DNA of 10,388 nt from Pseudomonadota bacterium (GCA_023430625.1 JAEZAA010000227.1:1-10388); one strand, 5' to 3'; positions 1 through 7,108 are shown, numbered from the stretch's first letter. Notes: generated from the letters alone by a model not told the origin. A program made the numbers and translations.

Positions 1-305
1 TTGACCAGAATGAAGTCCCCATCCTCCAGCGTGGGCAGCATGGATCCAGACGGAATGTGGAAGGGCTCGACCAGAAATGAACGCAGCACCAGCACGATGA
101 ACAGAACAGGGAAAAAGGAGCGGGACATTTCCACCAGCGCCGGCTCCCGAGGCTGCTCTGCCTGCACACCGCTGCTCGCCGCACCGCCCTCGGCGCCTTG
201 CGTCGCCAACCGCCGCCGGGGTGCCCAGATCATTGCATCTAGCAACCAAATCAGACCGGTGACCAGGGTGGCCACGGTAATGACCAAGGGGAAATCTATA
301 TTCAT
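1..305 (-). CDS. lepB: Signal peptidase I, N-terminal part (runs off the window)
   Basis: Signal peptidase I is the inner-membrane serine/lysine protease that removes signal peptides from exported proteins on the periplasmic side. About 101 codons are visible, starting at an ATG (305-303) preceded by CAGGA. The protein begins MNIDFPLVITVATLV. It has a first hydrophobic segment at about residues 5-27, a basic stretch (RRR at 30-32), a polar cytoplasmic loop, and a second hydrophobic segment at about 63-79. The catalytic-serine motif IPSGSMLPTL follows; S88 corresponds to the E. coli nucleophile. The catalytic lysine and the rest of the periplasmic domain lie beyond position 1. The gene follows lepA in the same direction, the standard lepA-lepB order, but a hairpin lies between them. 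The identification is firm; only the 3' end is missing. Confidence 0.95.
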   Translation of the reverse strand, partial: MNIDFPLVITVATLVTGLIWLLDAMIWAPRRRLATQGAEGGAASSGVQAEQPREPALVEMSRSFFPVLFIVLVLRSFLVEPFHIPSGSMLPTLEDGDFILV

Positions 306-325
306 CGTCCTGAACCCTATTTCTT

Positions 326-363
326 AAAACGGAAAAGCGCCGCAATAGTCATCTGCGGCGCTT
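326..363 (-). terminator. Hairpin terminator between lepA and lepB
   Basis: A perfect 10-bp inverted repeat, AAGCGCCGCA (335-344) and TGCGGCGCTT (354-363), encloses a 9-nt loop. Read on the minus strand, the GC-rich stem ends in TTTT, then CCG and a second TTTT run. This fits an intrinsic terminator about 40 nt after the lepA stop. It lies only 30 nt before the lepB start, so it could attenuate rather than abolish lepA-lepB read-through. Confidence 0.7.
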
Positions 364-402
364 GAGCTATCTAGTCGGAGTCACATGAGCTGATGCGGGC
401 GG

Positions 403-2202
403 CTATTTATCGACCCGCAGCACGGCCAGGAAGGCTTCCTGGGGAATTTCCACGCGCCCAACCTGCTTCATGCGCTTCTTGCCTTCCTTTTGCTTCTGCA
501 GCAGCTTTTTCTTACGGGAGACGTCGCCGCCATAACACTTGGCCAACACGTTCTTGCGTAACGCCTTGACCGTTGAACGCGCGATAATCTGGCCACCCAG
601 CGCGGCCTGGATCGCCACGTCGAACATTTGCCGCGGAATCAGCTCCTGCATTTTTTCCACCAGCGCACGTCCCCGGTGAGCCGCATTGTCGCGATGCACA
701 ATGACCGCCAGGGCATCAACCTTCTCGTTGTTGATGAGAATATCCAGGCGCGCCAGGCGGGCCGGCTCAAAGCGGACGAAGTGGTAATCCAGCGAGGCAT
801 AGCCCCGACTGACCGATTTCAGGCGGTCAAAGAAATCCATGACCACTTCGTTCATGGGCAATTCGTACGACAGGGCGACCTGATAGCCCAGAAACTGCAT
901 GCTCTTTTGCACGCCACGCTTCTCGACACAGAGGCTGATCACGTTCCCGAGGTATTCCTGGGGCACCAGGATATTGGCCTCCACGATCGGCTCGCGCATC
1001 TCCTCGATATGACTGGGGTCTGGCAAGCGGGAGGGGTTGTCGACCTTGACCACCTCGTTGCGCTTGGTGACGACCTCAAAGACTACGGTCGGCGCGGTGG
1101 TGATCAGATCCAGATTGTATTCACGCTCCAGCCGCTCCTGGATAATCTCCATGTGGAGCATGCCGAGGAAGCCGCAGCGAAAGCCGAAGCCCAGCGCATC
1201 GGAGCTTTCCGGTTCGAAAAACAGCGAGGCGTCGTTGAGGGTCAGTTTGTCGAGCGCGTCGCGGAAGTCTTCGTAATCGGAGGAATCCACCGGGAACAGA
1301 CCCGCATAAACCTGGGGCTGAACCTTCTTGAAGCCCGGCAGGGATTCAACATCCGGCGTCTTCGCCAGGGTGATGGTATCCCCGACCGGCGCCCCGTGAA
1401 TGTTCTTGATACCGGCAACCACGAAGCCAACCTCACCCGCCCGCAGGACATCGGTCTCGGTCCGTTTCGGCGTGAAGACGCCGATCGAAGTCGCCCCTTC
1501 CACCACGCCGGTGGACTTGATCAGAATCTTGTCGCCCTTGCGTAGGGTGCCCTGCTTGACCCGCACCAGCGAGATTACACCCAGGTAATTGTCGAACCAG
1601 GAATCAATGATCAGGGCCTGCAGAGGCGCATCCACATCGCCCTGGGGCGGCGGAATCTTCTGGATCAATTGCTCCAGCACTTCATTCACGCCCATTCCGG
1701 ACTTGGCGCTGCAGCCAATGGCATCCTGGGCATCGATACCAATGATTTCCTCGATCTCCTTCTTGACCTTGTCGGGGTCGGCCTGGGGCAGGTCCATCTT
1801 GTTCAGCACCGGCACCACTTCCAGGCCCTGCTCAATGGCGGTGTAGCAGTTGGCAACCGATTGCGCCTCAACGCCCTGCCCGGCATCCACCACCAGCAAC
1901 GCGCCCTCGCAGGCGGCCAGCGAGCGGGACACCTCATAGGAAAAGTCGACGTGGCCGGGCGTATCAATGAAATTGAGCTGGTAGGTCTTGCCGTCCTGCG
2001 CCTGGTATTTCAGCGTCACGCTCTGGGCCTTGATAGTAATACCCCGCTCCCGCTCGATATCCATGGAGTCGAGCACCTGCTCCGCCATTTCGCGTTGACT
2101 GAGGCCACCACAGATCTGAATGAACCGGTCGGCTAGCGTGGATTTGCCGTGGTCAATGTGGGCAATGATGGAGAAGTTCCTGATGTGATCGAGGCTACTC
2201 AC
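403..2202 (-). CDS. lepA: Elongation factor 4 (LepA), ribosomal GTPase
   Basis: LepA/EF4 is a translational GTPase that acts on the ribosome and affects initiation, elongation or back-translocation. The 599-residue length is typical of the family. The GTPase motifs are visible in order: G1 AHIDHGKST (14-22), G2 around T56 in RGITI, G3 DTPGH (80-84), G4 NKMD (134-137) and G5 SAK (165-167). The EF-G-like domains and the basic C-terminal domain follow, with the family-typical SRKKKLLQKQKEGKKRMKQ. The start is a GTG. An in-frame TGA lies four codons upstream, so no longer start exists. The ribosome-binding site is weak: GAGTGA lies about nine nt upstream. The gene lies between mucD and lepB as in Pseudomonas, with hairpins on both sides, so it is probably transcribed separately. 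A possible -10 element (TAAAAT, minus strand 2264-2259) is seen without a convincing -35. Confidence 0.97.
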   Translation of the reverse strand: MSSLDHIRNFSIIAHIDHGKSTLADRFIQICGGLSQREMAEQVLDSMDIERERGITIKAQSVTLKYQAQDGKTYQLNFIDTPGHVDFSYEVSRSLAACEGALLVVDAGQGVEAQSVANCYTAIEQGLEVVPVLNKMDLPQADPDKVKKEIEEIIGIDAQDAIGCSAKSGMGVNEVLEQLIQKIPPPQGDVDAPLQALIIDSWFDNYLGVISLVRVKQGTLRKGDKILIKSTGVVEGATSIGVFTPKRTETDVLRAGEVGFVVAGIKNIHGAPVGDTITLAKTPDVESLPGFKKVQPQVYAGLFPVDSSDYEDFRDALDKLTLNDASLFFEPESSDALGFGFRCGFLGMLHMEIIQERLEREYNLDLITTAPTVVFEVVTKRNEVVKVDNPSRLPDPSHIEEMREPIVEANILVPQEYLGNVISLCVEKRGVQKSMQFLGYQVALSYELPMNEVVMDFFDRLKSVSRGYASLDYHFVRFEPARLARLDILINNEKVDALAVIVHRDNAAHRGRALVEKMQELIPRQMFDVAIQAALGGQIIARSTVKALRKNVLAKCYGGDVSRKKKLLQKQKEGKKRMKQVGRVEIPQEAFLAVLRVDK

Positions 2203-2292
2203 TGAATGATTTCACTCAACTTGACGGAAAGAAAATGCAGGAGAACAAAAGCCGCGCAATTTTAGCGCATTTGCCGCACCAACGCTACGACA

Positions 2293-2337
2293 GCCGGGCG
2301 CTCCCGGCGGGAGGACAGCCTTCGGGAGGCGCCCTGG
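2293..2337. repeat. Imperfect GC-rich palindrome downstream of mucD
   Basis: GGGCGC (2296-2301) plus TCCCG (2302-2306) pair with CGGGA (2323-2327) plus GCGCCC (2329-2334), with one bulged G at 2328. The left arm can alternatively fold on itself as CTCCC-GGC-GGGAG (2301-2313). The element has no U-run on either side. It may belong to a REP-like extragenic family or simply add structure to the mucD 3' end. Copies elsewhere in the genome cannot be seen from this window. Confidence 0.4.
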
Positions 2338-2373
2338 AAAGATGCTCCCACCCGGCTTGGCCAGGGTGGGAGC
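2338..2373 (-). terminator. Hairpin terminator after mucD
   Basis: A perfect 10-bp inverted repeat, GCTCCCACCC (2344-2353) and GGGTGGGAGC (2364-2373), has an inner GGC/GCC pairing in its loop. It lies 11 nt after the mucD stop codon. On the minus strand the stem is followed by ATCTTT, a short U-run. It probably stabilises or terminates the mucD transcript. The U-tract is weak, so termination may be partial. Confidence 0.6.
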
Positions 2374-2384
2374 CATGAGGAGCA

Positions 2385-3782
2385 TTACTTCAACTTGATG
2401 ACCACGAAGGTTGGATTCCCGTTGCGGACGATCAAGGCCGGAATCGACTTATCCGTCGGCAGGCCTTCGACTATCTTACGGAATTCCTGGGCAGAGCTAA
2501 CGCCGCGATTGTTCAGGCTACTGATCACATCGCCTGCACGAATTCCCGCCGTCAATGCCGGGCCGGGTTGAACCTCCGTCACCAGCACCCCACCAGAGAC
2601 TTGATACTGTTCCTGCTCCTGACGATTGAGGTCGCGCACGATGACGTTCAGGCGATTATCGGCCTTGGCCGGTTCATCCGGCGCCTTGGGCTGCGGTCTG
2701 TTCTCATCGGGCAATTGGCCAATGGTAATGTTGATGGTCTTTTTCTTGCCCTCGCGCACGACGTTCAATTTCGCGGTCTCGCCAGGCTTGGTGCCCCCGA
2801 CCAGGTGCGGCAGCTCCGAAGACAGTCCCACTTCCTTGCCGTTGTATTCGGTAATGATGTCGCCCGGCTGCAAGCCGGCCGCAGACGCAGGCGAGTTGGG
2901 CATGACTTGGGCCACCAGCGCACCATGCGGTTTTTTCAGACCGAAGGTTTCCGCCAAATCCTTGTTGACCTCCTGGATCAGGACGCCCAGCCAACCCCGA
3001 CTGACGAAGCCCTTATCCTTGAGCTGGTTGGCCACATCCATCGCGACATCGATCGGAATCGCAAACGACACGCCCATAAAGCCACCGGAGCGGGTATAGA
3101 TTTGGGAATTAATGCCAACTACCCGTCCATCCAGATCGAACAAGGGGCCACCGGAATTACCGGGATTGATTGCCACATCGGTCTGGATGAAGGGCACGTA
3201 GTTTTCACTGGGCAAGCTACGCCCCTTGGCGCTGACAATACCCGCCGTTACCGTGTAGTCGAATCCGAACGGCGAACCAATTGCCACCACCCATTCACCC
3301 ACCTTGAGCTTCGCAGACTCACCGATGGGCACCGCCGGAAGAGCCTCTCCCTCAACTTTCAAGAGCGCCAGATCGGTTTTAGGATCAATTCCCACCACCT
3401 CGGCGATCAGCTCGCGCCGGTCATTCAAGCGCACCACCACCTCGTCGGCGCCCTCAATCACATGATTATTGGTGAGCACATAGCCGTCTTTCGAAATGAT
3501 GAAGCCCGACCCCATGGATTGCATTTGGGGAGCGCCGGGTTGACCAAACTGGTCGCCGAAAAAGTGGCGAAAGAATTCGGGAATCTGTTCAGTGCCCGGC
3601 TGCCCGCCCATGGCGCCGGCGGCCGGATCGTTCTTGCGGGTTGTGCTGATATTCACCACCCCGGGCGCAACGTCTTCCACTAACTGGGTGAAATCGGGCA
3701 AATCGACCGCGAAGGCCGGTCTCAGGGTGAGAACTGAAAAGCAGAAAAAAACGATAGCCAACCATGAATTTGACGGTTTCAT
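2385..3782 (-). CDS. mucD: Periplasmic HtrA/DegP-type serine protease MucD
   Basis: This is a DegP/HtrA-family protease-chaperone of the periplasm that degrades misfolded envelope proteins. In Pseudomonas, MucD dampens the AlgU/sigma-E response. The 465-residue protein has a signal peptide with likely cleavage after AFA (23-25). The trypsin-like domain has the triad H107 (TNNHVIEGAD), D137 (DPKTDLALL) and S210 (NPGNSGGPL). Two PDZ domains follow at about 264-355 and 378-463, joined by a Pro/Lys-rich linker. The loop before the catalytic domain (about 52-90) is Gly/Pro/Gln-rich, as in MucD. The ATG start is preceded by GGAG five nt upstream. The gene is last in the rpoE-rseA-rseB-rseC-mucD series, but a 157-nt gap with a terminator-like hairpin separates it from rseC, so independent expression is likely. 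It is MucD rather than the membrane-anchored DegS/AlgW, because it has two PDZ domains and a cleavable signal. Confidence 0.95.
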   Translation of the reverse strand: MKPSNSWLAIVFFCFSVLTLRPAFAVDLPDFTQLVEDVAPGVVNISTTRKNDPAAGAMGGQPGTEQIPEFFRHFFGDQFGQPGAPQMQSMGSGFIISKDGYVLTNNHVIEGADEVVVRLNDRRELIAEVVGIDPKTDLALLKVEGEALPAVPIGESAKLKVGEWVVAIGSPFGFDYTVTAGIVSAKGRSLPSENYVPFIQTDVAINPGNSGGPLFDLDGRVVGINSQIYTRSGGFMGVSFAIPIDVAMDVANQLKDKGFVSRGWLGVLIQEVNKDLAETFGLKKPHGALVAQVMPNSPASAAGLQPGDIITEYNGKEVGLSSELPHLVGGTKPGETAKLNVVREGKKKTINITIGQLPDENRPQPKAPDEPAKADNRLNVIVRDLNRQEQEQYQVSGGVLVTEVQPGPALTAGIRAGDVISSLNNRGVSSAQEFRKIVEGLPTDKSIPALIVRNGNPTFVVIKLK

Positions 3783-3811
3783 ACCAACTCCAATCTGGAA
3801 TTACAGAATCT

Positions 3812-3860
3812 AAAAACGGACGCTGTGCCCTGGGAACCGCCTGTCATGGCAGACGTCCGT
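3812..3860 (-). terminator. Terminator-like hairpin between rseC and mucD
   Basis: ACGGACG (3816-3822) pairs with CGTCCGT (3854-3860). Across a bulged A the stem continues as CTG (3823-3825) with CAG (3850-3852). On the minus strand the stem runs directly into five U residues (A3812-3816 on the plus strand). It could end the rpoE-rseC transcript. It could also act as an attenuator in the mucD leader, since the mucD ATG is only about 30 nt further on. Confidence 0.55.
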
Positions 3861-3939
3861 CGTATCAGTTCAACACCGGCACTAATCTTAAACTTCGGGT
3901 AAGTGGAAGCATACCCAAACATCAGGCGTGCTTGGGAAT

Positions 3940-4419
3940 TTAGTGTGAAGGCAAAGAGCAAGTCGCGATCTTGGAAGGCTCCACCGCCACGACGCGACGC
4001 AGCAAGCGTGGCTGAAAATCCAGCCCCCGCGCCCTGGGCGCCCAGACCTGCCCCACAAGGACAAAACCTGCGACCAGCCCACCCAGGCCCGCCAACGCGA
4101 TCCAGCCATCAGCCGTTGTAAACCAGTGCCTGGTCGCCACCGCCGCGAGGATCATGGTCAACAAGGGCACCAGATACATCAGGGCCGACGCCCCGAGCAA
4201 CGCACTTTCCGGCACCCCCAACACGACATCATCGCCGACACGAACACCAAGAACATTGGGGACACGCACCTCGGTGCCGCGTCCCTCGCCCACCGAGCTC
4301 AGCAGCCCATGACCACAGCCCTTGCGAGCCGCACAGCTCTGGCAGGCGCTGACCTGGATCGTGCGCACCCAAGCCTGGTCACCATCCACGGCAATGACTC
4401 GACCCGCCTCCTCTATCAC
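3940..4419 (-). CDS. rseC: RseC/MucC-family inner-membrane protein
   Basis: This is a SoxR-reducing/RseC-family protein, a small inner-membrane component encoded in sigma-E operons. Family members modulate sigma-E activity or take part in reduction of the SoxR iron-sulfur cluster; the exact role in this organism is unknown. The 159-residue protein opens with MIEEAGRVIAVDGDQAWVRT and a cysteine cluster C26, C29 and C35 (CQSCAARKGCGHG), typical of the family and possibly metal- or cluster-binding. Two transmembrane segments follow at about 73-96 and 105-125. The C-terminal tail is basic with an extra Cys154. The start is GTG, with GGAG about eight nt upstream. It lies 55 nt after the rseB stop in the same direction, fitting the fourth gene of the operon. 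The family assignment is secure. Confidence 0.9.
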   Translation of the reverse strand: MIEEAGRVIAVDGDQAWVRTIQVSACQSCAARKGCGHGLLSSVGEGRGTEVRVPNVLGVRVGDDVVLGVPESALLGASALMYLVPLLTMILAAVATRHWFTTADGWIALAGLGGLVAGFVLVGQVWAPRARGLDFQPRLLRRVVAVEPSKIATCSLPSH

Positions 4420-4474
4420 CCTCTTCTCCCACTCAAGGTTGCTGCTGCGCTGCTAGCGGCCGGCCTGCTCATGG

Positions 4475-5467
4475 CTACTTGGGACCCACCGATTCCGCCA
4501 CACGCTTCACAGTCGCCAACGGGACCTCACCGACAACCGTGATCATGTAATGATCGCCCGCCACGTCGGCGGAACGTGCATAGGCAATGGTCGCACCGGT
4601 CTGCGACGCCCCTTCCGGGGCCGGCTCGCGCCCGATCGGCTCGATAAACACACTGAATGCCGACATGCCATCGGAATAGACGCGACTGTCCGTGCTGCGC
4701 GCGCTCTTGTCATCCATGCGAGTCACCAGCGCCGGAACCTCCTGAAAACCCGGCGGCAGCCACTGGGGCAGCCAAGCCAAGACGGCAGCCTGCTCCGTCT
4801 TGACGGCTGTCTCTGCACCCTTCGCAGCAGGCTGTTCTTTCACCAACTCCTGAAACTGCGAGGCCAGATCATCAATGGGTGCGTCAATGGTGAGCGTTGT
4901 GTATTGCATCCGCTCCAGCACTTCACCTTGCTTGTTCAGCACCAGCGACTTGAGGAGGAGCGCGGTTTTCTTGTCGAGCCATAACAGATAGCTGTAGCGA
5001 TGGTCGTCGCGCGCCATCACCGCCAGTTTGACCGCGTCATATCCCGCGACCCGACCACCACCGGTCAGCGTCAGACGATATTGCTCCGCAGGGGGAACGG
5101 GACTTGCCGCATAGGGCCCGGAAAAAGGTCCGGATGGCAAGCTGTGCTTCAGCTCCAGGGTTTCCTTGCCTGGCAGGATACAAACGACCCGGTCACCGTT
5201 TCGCCAAATTTCCCGTCGCTCTCCATCCAGATGCAACAGTCGCTCCTGCTCCCCGCCATCCTGATAGCGATGGCTGATCTGAACCGAGTTGACCTCCTCG
5301 CCCCGCCCATAAACCAGCACACCTTCATAGCTGCGCAGCTTGCGTGCTTCCAGCATCCGCCGCATCCAATCCTGCGCATCCGCGTCGGCGAAACTGGTCA
5401 ATGGCCAGGTCAGTGCCAGCCACAGCCCCCAAGCAAGCACCATCAGCGCATGTCGGTGTCGGTTCAT
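4475..5467 (-). CDS. rseB: Sigma-E regulatory protein RseB/MucB (periplasmic)
   Basis: RseB binds the periplasmic part of the anti-sigma factor RseA and blocks its site-1 cleavage. Lipopolysaccharide intermediates release it, so it serves as a second stress sensor. From the start chosen here the protein has 330 residues: a signal peptide (1-27, ending LTSFA before DADAQDW), an N-terminal LolA-like domain at about 30-205 and a smaller C-terminal domain at about 225-330. The C-terminal domain ends with the family pattern VVGEVPLATVKRVAESV. The frame opens further upstream, with a TTG at 5509 and an ATG at 5485. I prefer the ATG at 5467 because it gives a normal-length signal peptide and a length near Pseudomonas MucB. 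No candidate has a good Shine-Dalgarno sequence. The gene follows rseA by about 50 nt and is probably expressed with it. Confidence 0.92.
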   Translation of the reverse strand: MNRHRHALMVLAWGLWLALTWPLTSFADADAQDWMRRMLEARKLRSYEGVLVYGRGEEVNSVQISHRYQDGGEQERLLHLDGERREIWRNGDRVVCILPGKETLELKHSLPSGPFSGPYAASPVPPAEQYRLTLTGGGRVAGYDAVKLAVMARDDHRYSYLLWLDKKTALLLKSLVLNKQGEVLERMQYTTLTIDAPIDDLASQFQELVKEQPAAKGAETAVKTEQAAVLAWLPQWLPPGFQEVPALVTRMDDKSARSTDSRVYSDGMSAFSVFIEPIGREPAPEGASQTGATIAYARSADVAGDHYMITVVGEVPLATVKRVAESVGPK

Positions 5468-5518
5468 GGAGTTCGAGTGGATCATTGTCGTGTCGTCACA
5501 TCTGATCAAACCGGTCGG

Positions 5519-6181
5519 CTAGCGTTGCGGGGGCGGCGTTGTTTCATGTCCGACCAGGCGTGCGAACGGCACGGTGGTCTGCCCATTGCTGAGCGCCGCA
5601 TGCTCGGCGTGGCGCATGAGATAACTGTTAAGCCTGCGCAGGTGTTCGTCGCTCATGGTCTGCTCGGTCACCGGCGTCACATCCAACGGTGCGCCACGTA
5701 ATGGCACCCCATCGCTGGCGACCAATGCCGTATCCCGGGGCACCGACACCAGCGCCGGCGCCACTGCCGACGAGGCCGGCCCGGAGGCCGCTTGAGCCAG
5801 GGCTGGAGGCGACGCAACCGGTGGCTGCTCCCGCATTAGCTGCGCCGAGAAGATCACGGCGAATGCCACCGAGGCGGCGACTGCCACACCTCCAAACAGC
5901 TGCCTGCGCAGCGTCACTGTAGGGATCGCACTAGAATTCTGCAGCTCCGGGTGCGCCAAAGGAGGCTCCGCTTCCAGTGCCGCGGCAACTCCCGCCCGCA
6001 CGTCCAGCTTTGCCAGAGCGCCTTGCCCCGCCAATACGGCGTGGACGGCCTGATACCGTCGCATGGCGGCCAACGCCTCTTCCGAAACAGGCTGTTTTAG
6101 CAAGCGCTGCAGCTCCAACTCGCTGAGTTCGTCATCCATCAGCGCCGATAGAGATTCCCGGACCTTGTGCTCTTCGTTCAT
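5519..6181 (-). CDS. rseA: Anti-sigma-E factor RseA/MucA (inner membrane)
   Basis: RseA is a single-pass inner-membrane protein that sequesters RpoE. Envelope stress triggers stepwise proteolysis that frees the sigma factor. The 220-residue protein has an N-terminal anti-sigma domain (about 1-80, with SALMDDELSELELQRLL resembling E. coli RseA), a transmembrane helix at about 95-115 (FGGVAVAASVAFAVIF), an Ala/Pro/Ser-rich periplasmic linker (about 118-170) and a MucA-like C-terminal block (about 178-213, containing RLNSYLMRHAEHAALSNGQ). In relatives this block contacts RseB. It is longer than P. aeruginosa MucA and close to E. coli RseA in length; the extra length appears to be in the linker. 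The ATG has a strong GAGGTGA ribosome-binding site four nt upstream. A 195-nt gap separates it from rpoE. Confidence 0.94.
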   Translation of the reverse strand: MNEEHKVRESLSALMDDELSELELQRLLKQPVSEEALAAMRRYQAVHAVLAGQGALAKLDVRAGVAAALEAEPPLAHPELQNSSAIPTVTLRRQLFGGVAVAASVAFAVIFSAQLMREQPPVASPPALAQAASGPASSAVAPALVSVPRDTALVASDGVPLRGAPLDVTPVTEQTMSDEHLRRLNSYLMRHAEHAALSNGQTTVPFARLVGHETTPPPQR

Positions 6182-6376
6182 GAAATCACCTCACGGAAAC
6201 CCAGTGATTACCATCATTCAGGATGTTCAATGCCTGTTACCTATTACTCAGTGCCAAATCGATACCCGCTCAAAAGCGACTTTTTATGCCGTTGCCGCTT
6301 TTAAAACATCGGGCTGCATCCTGCCCTTCGCAAATCCAATTGCTCCCTGCATCCAGCCACGCCCGTCCAACTAGTG
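6182..6376 (-). other. Long rpoE-rseA spacer with a weak hairpin
   Basis: The 195 nt between the rpoE stop and the rseA start contain no convincing gene. AAAAGCG (6272-6278) pairs with CGCTTTT (6296-6302), giving a weak hairpin that ends in four U residues when read on the minus strand. The octamer CTGCATCC occurs twice, at 6314-6321 and 6347-6354. Close to rseA the strong Shine-Dalgarno GAGGTGA lies at 6186-6192. No clear sigma70 or sigma-E promoter was found. The spacer might be an attenuator or an RNA-processing site that sets the sigma to anti-sigma ratio; that is inference. Confidence 0.35.
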
Positions 6377-6976
6377 TTAGCGTGTCGCGCCACCCGGGCT
6401 TTCCCCCAGCAAAGGTGCGATCCTACCGTCAACCGCCTCACGCGCCCGGAAAATACGGGATCTGACGGTGCCAACCGGACAATCCATGACCTCGGCAATT
6501 TCTTCATAACTCAAGCCGTCGAATTCCCGCAGGGTCAATGCCACCCGCAGATCCTCCGGCAAATCCTGAATAGCTTGGTAAATCGTCTTTTCCAGCTCAT
6601 CCCGGTACAGCAGCCGTTCCGGCGATTCGATATCCTTCAAGCCATGGCTGCTTTCAAAATACTCCGCGTCTTCCAGCTCCACGTCGCTGCCAGGTGGGCG
6701 CCGGTTACGCGCAACCAGGTAGTTCTTCGCCGTATTGATGGCGATCCGGTATAACCAGGTATAGAACGCGCTGTCGCCGCGAAAGTTCGCCAGTGCCCGA
6801 TAGGCCTTGATGAACGCTTCCTGGGTCACGTCCATGACCTCATGGGAATCATGCACGTAGCGACTGATCAAGGCGGCCACCCGGGTCTGATACTTAATTA
6901 CCAGCAGATCAAAGGCGCGCTTATCGCCTCGCTGGACGCGCTTAACCAGTTGCGGATCCGTTTCCACCGTCGTCAT
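6377..6976 (-). CDS. rpoE: RNA polymerase sigma factor RpoE/AlgU (extracytoplasmic stress)
   Basis: This is an ECF sigma factor that directs RNA polymerase to envelope-stress promoters (GAACTT ... TCnnA type) and, in Pseudomonas, to alginate genes. The 199-residue protein has sigma region 2 at about 22-92 (VTQEAFIKAYRALANFRGDS, then FYTWLYRIAINTAKNYLVAR) and region 4 at about 134-184 (LPEDLRVALTLREFDGLSYE, then EIAEVMDCPVGTVRSRIFRA). The linker RRPPGSDVELEDAEYFE is also AlgU-like. The frame stays open upstream to 7063, but the ATG at 6976 (MTTVETDPQLVKRVQRGDKR) is chosen. It aligns with AlgU starts and has AGGTGG five nt upstream (6987-6982). The longer start would also overlap the -10 of the promoter. 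A short extra tail (GESPGGATR) follows the conserved end. The gene is first in the stress operon and is probably self-activated from the sigma-E-type promoter at 7063-7090. Confidence 0.96.
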   Translation of the reverse strand: MTTVETDPQLVKRVQRGDKRAFDLLVIKYQTRVAALISRYVHDSHEVMDVTQEAFIKAYRALANFRGDSAFYTWLYRIAINTAKNYLVARNRRPPGSDVELEDAEYFESSHGLKDIESPERLLYRDELEKTIYQAIQDLPEDLRVALTLREFDGLSYEEIAEVMDCPVGTVRSRIFRAREAVDGRIAPLLGESPGGATR

Positions 6977-7062
6977 GCGGTCCACCTGCGGGAGGCAGAC
7001 AGGCTGTATCCGGCGATCCGATTCCGCTGCAAGACGTGATAACGCTCCGGCGATCTTTTCCA

Positions 7063-7090
7063 ATAGACTGCCGGGCTATACGAAAGTTCC
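7063..7090 (-). promoter_or_regulatory. Sigma-E/AlgU-type promoter of rpoE
   Basis: On the minus strand GGAACTT (7090-7084) is followed, after exactly 16 nt, by TCTAT (7067-7063). This matches the sigma-E/AlgU pattern GGAACTT-N16-TCnnA, with the last -10 base off. Transcription would start near 7057, giving an rpoE leader of about 80 nt. Autoregulation of rpoE/algU from such a promoter is established in E. coli and Pseudomonas. Confidence 0.8.
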
Positions 7091-7097
7091 AAGGGGG

Positions 7098-7108
7098 GTT
7101 GAGTCAAC
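7098..7108. promoter_or_regulatory. Palindrome with TGAGTCA core (rpoE-proximal)
   Basis: GTTGAGTCAAC is a perfect dyad around a central G. It lies 8 bp upstream of the sigma-E -35 and shares the TGAGTCA core with the palindrome at 7233-7245. It could be an operator; the binding factor is unknown. It also contains TTGACT on the minus strand, a possible sigma70 -35. Confidence 0.3.

Noticed and set aside
628..1545. Open frame (305 codons) on the plus strand inside lepA
   Set aside because: It is antisense to a highly conserved GTPase gene, with no ribosome-binding site or domain.
2568..3683. Long open frame (371 codons) on the plus strand inside mucD
   Set aside because: It is opposite a full HtrA protease with an intact catalytic triad, and its composition (many His, Arg, Gln, Leu) is typical of a shadow frame.
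6284..6352. A 22-codon open frame (minus strand, starting MQGAIGFAKG) in the rpoE-rseA spacer
   Set aside because: It has no ribosome-binding site, no regulatory codon run and no recognisable features; it is consistent with chance.
6977..7063. N-terminal extension of RpoE from position 7063
   Set aside because: It would start at the sigma-E -10 element. The ATG at 6976 has a good ribosome-binding site and matches AlgU starts.
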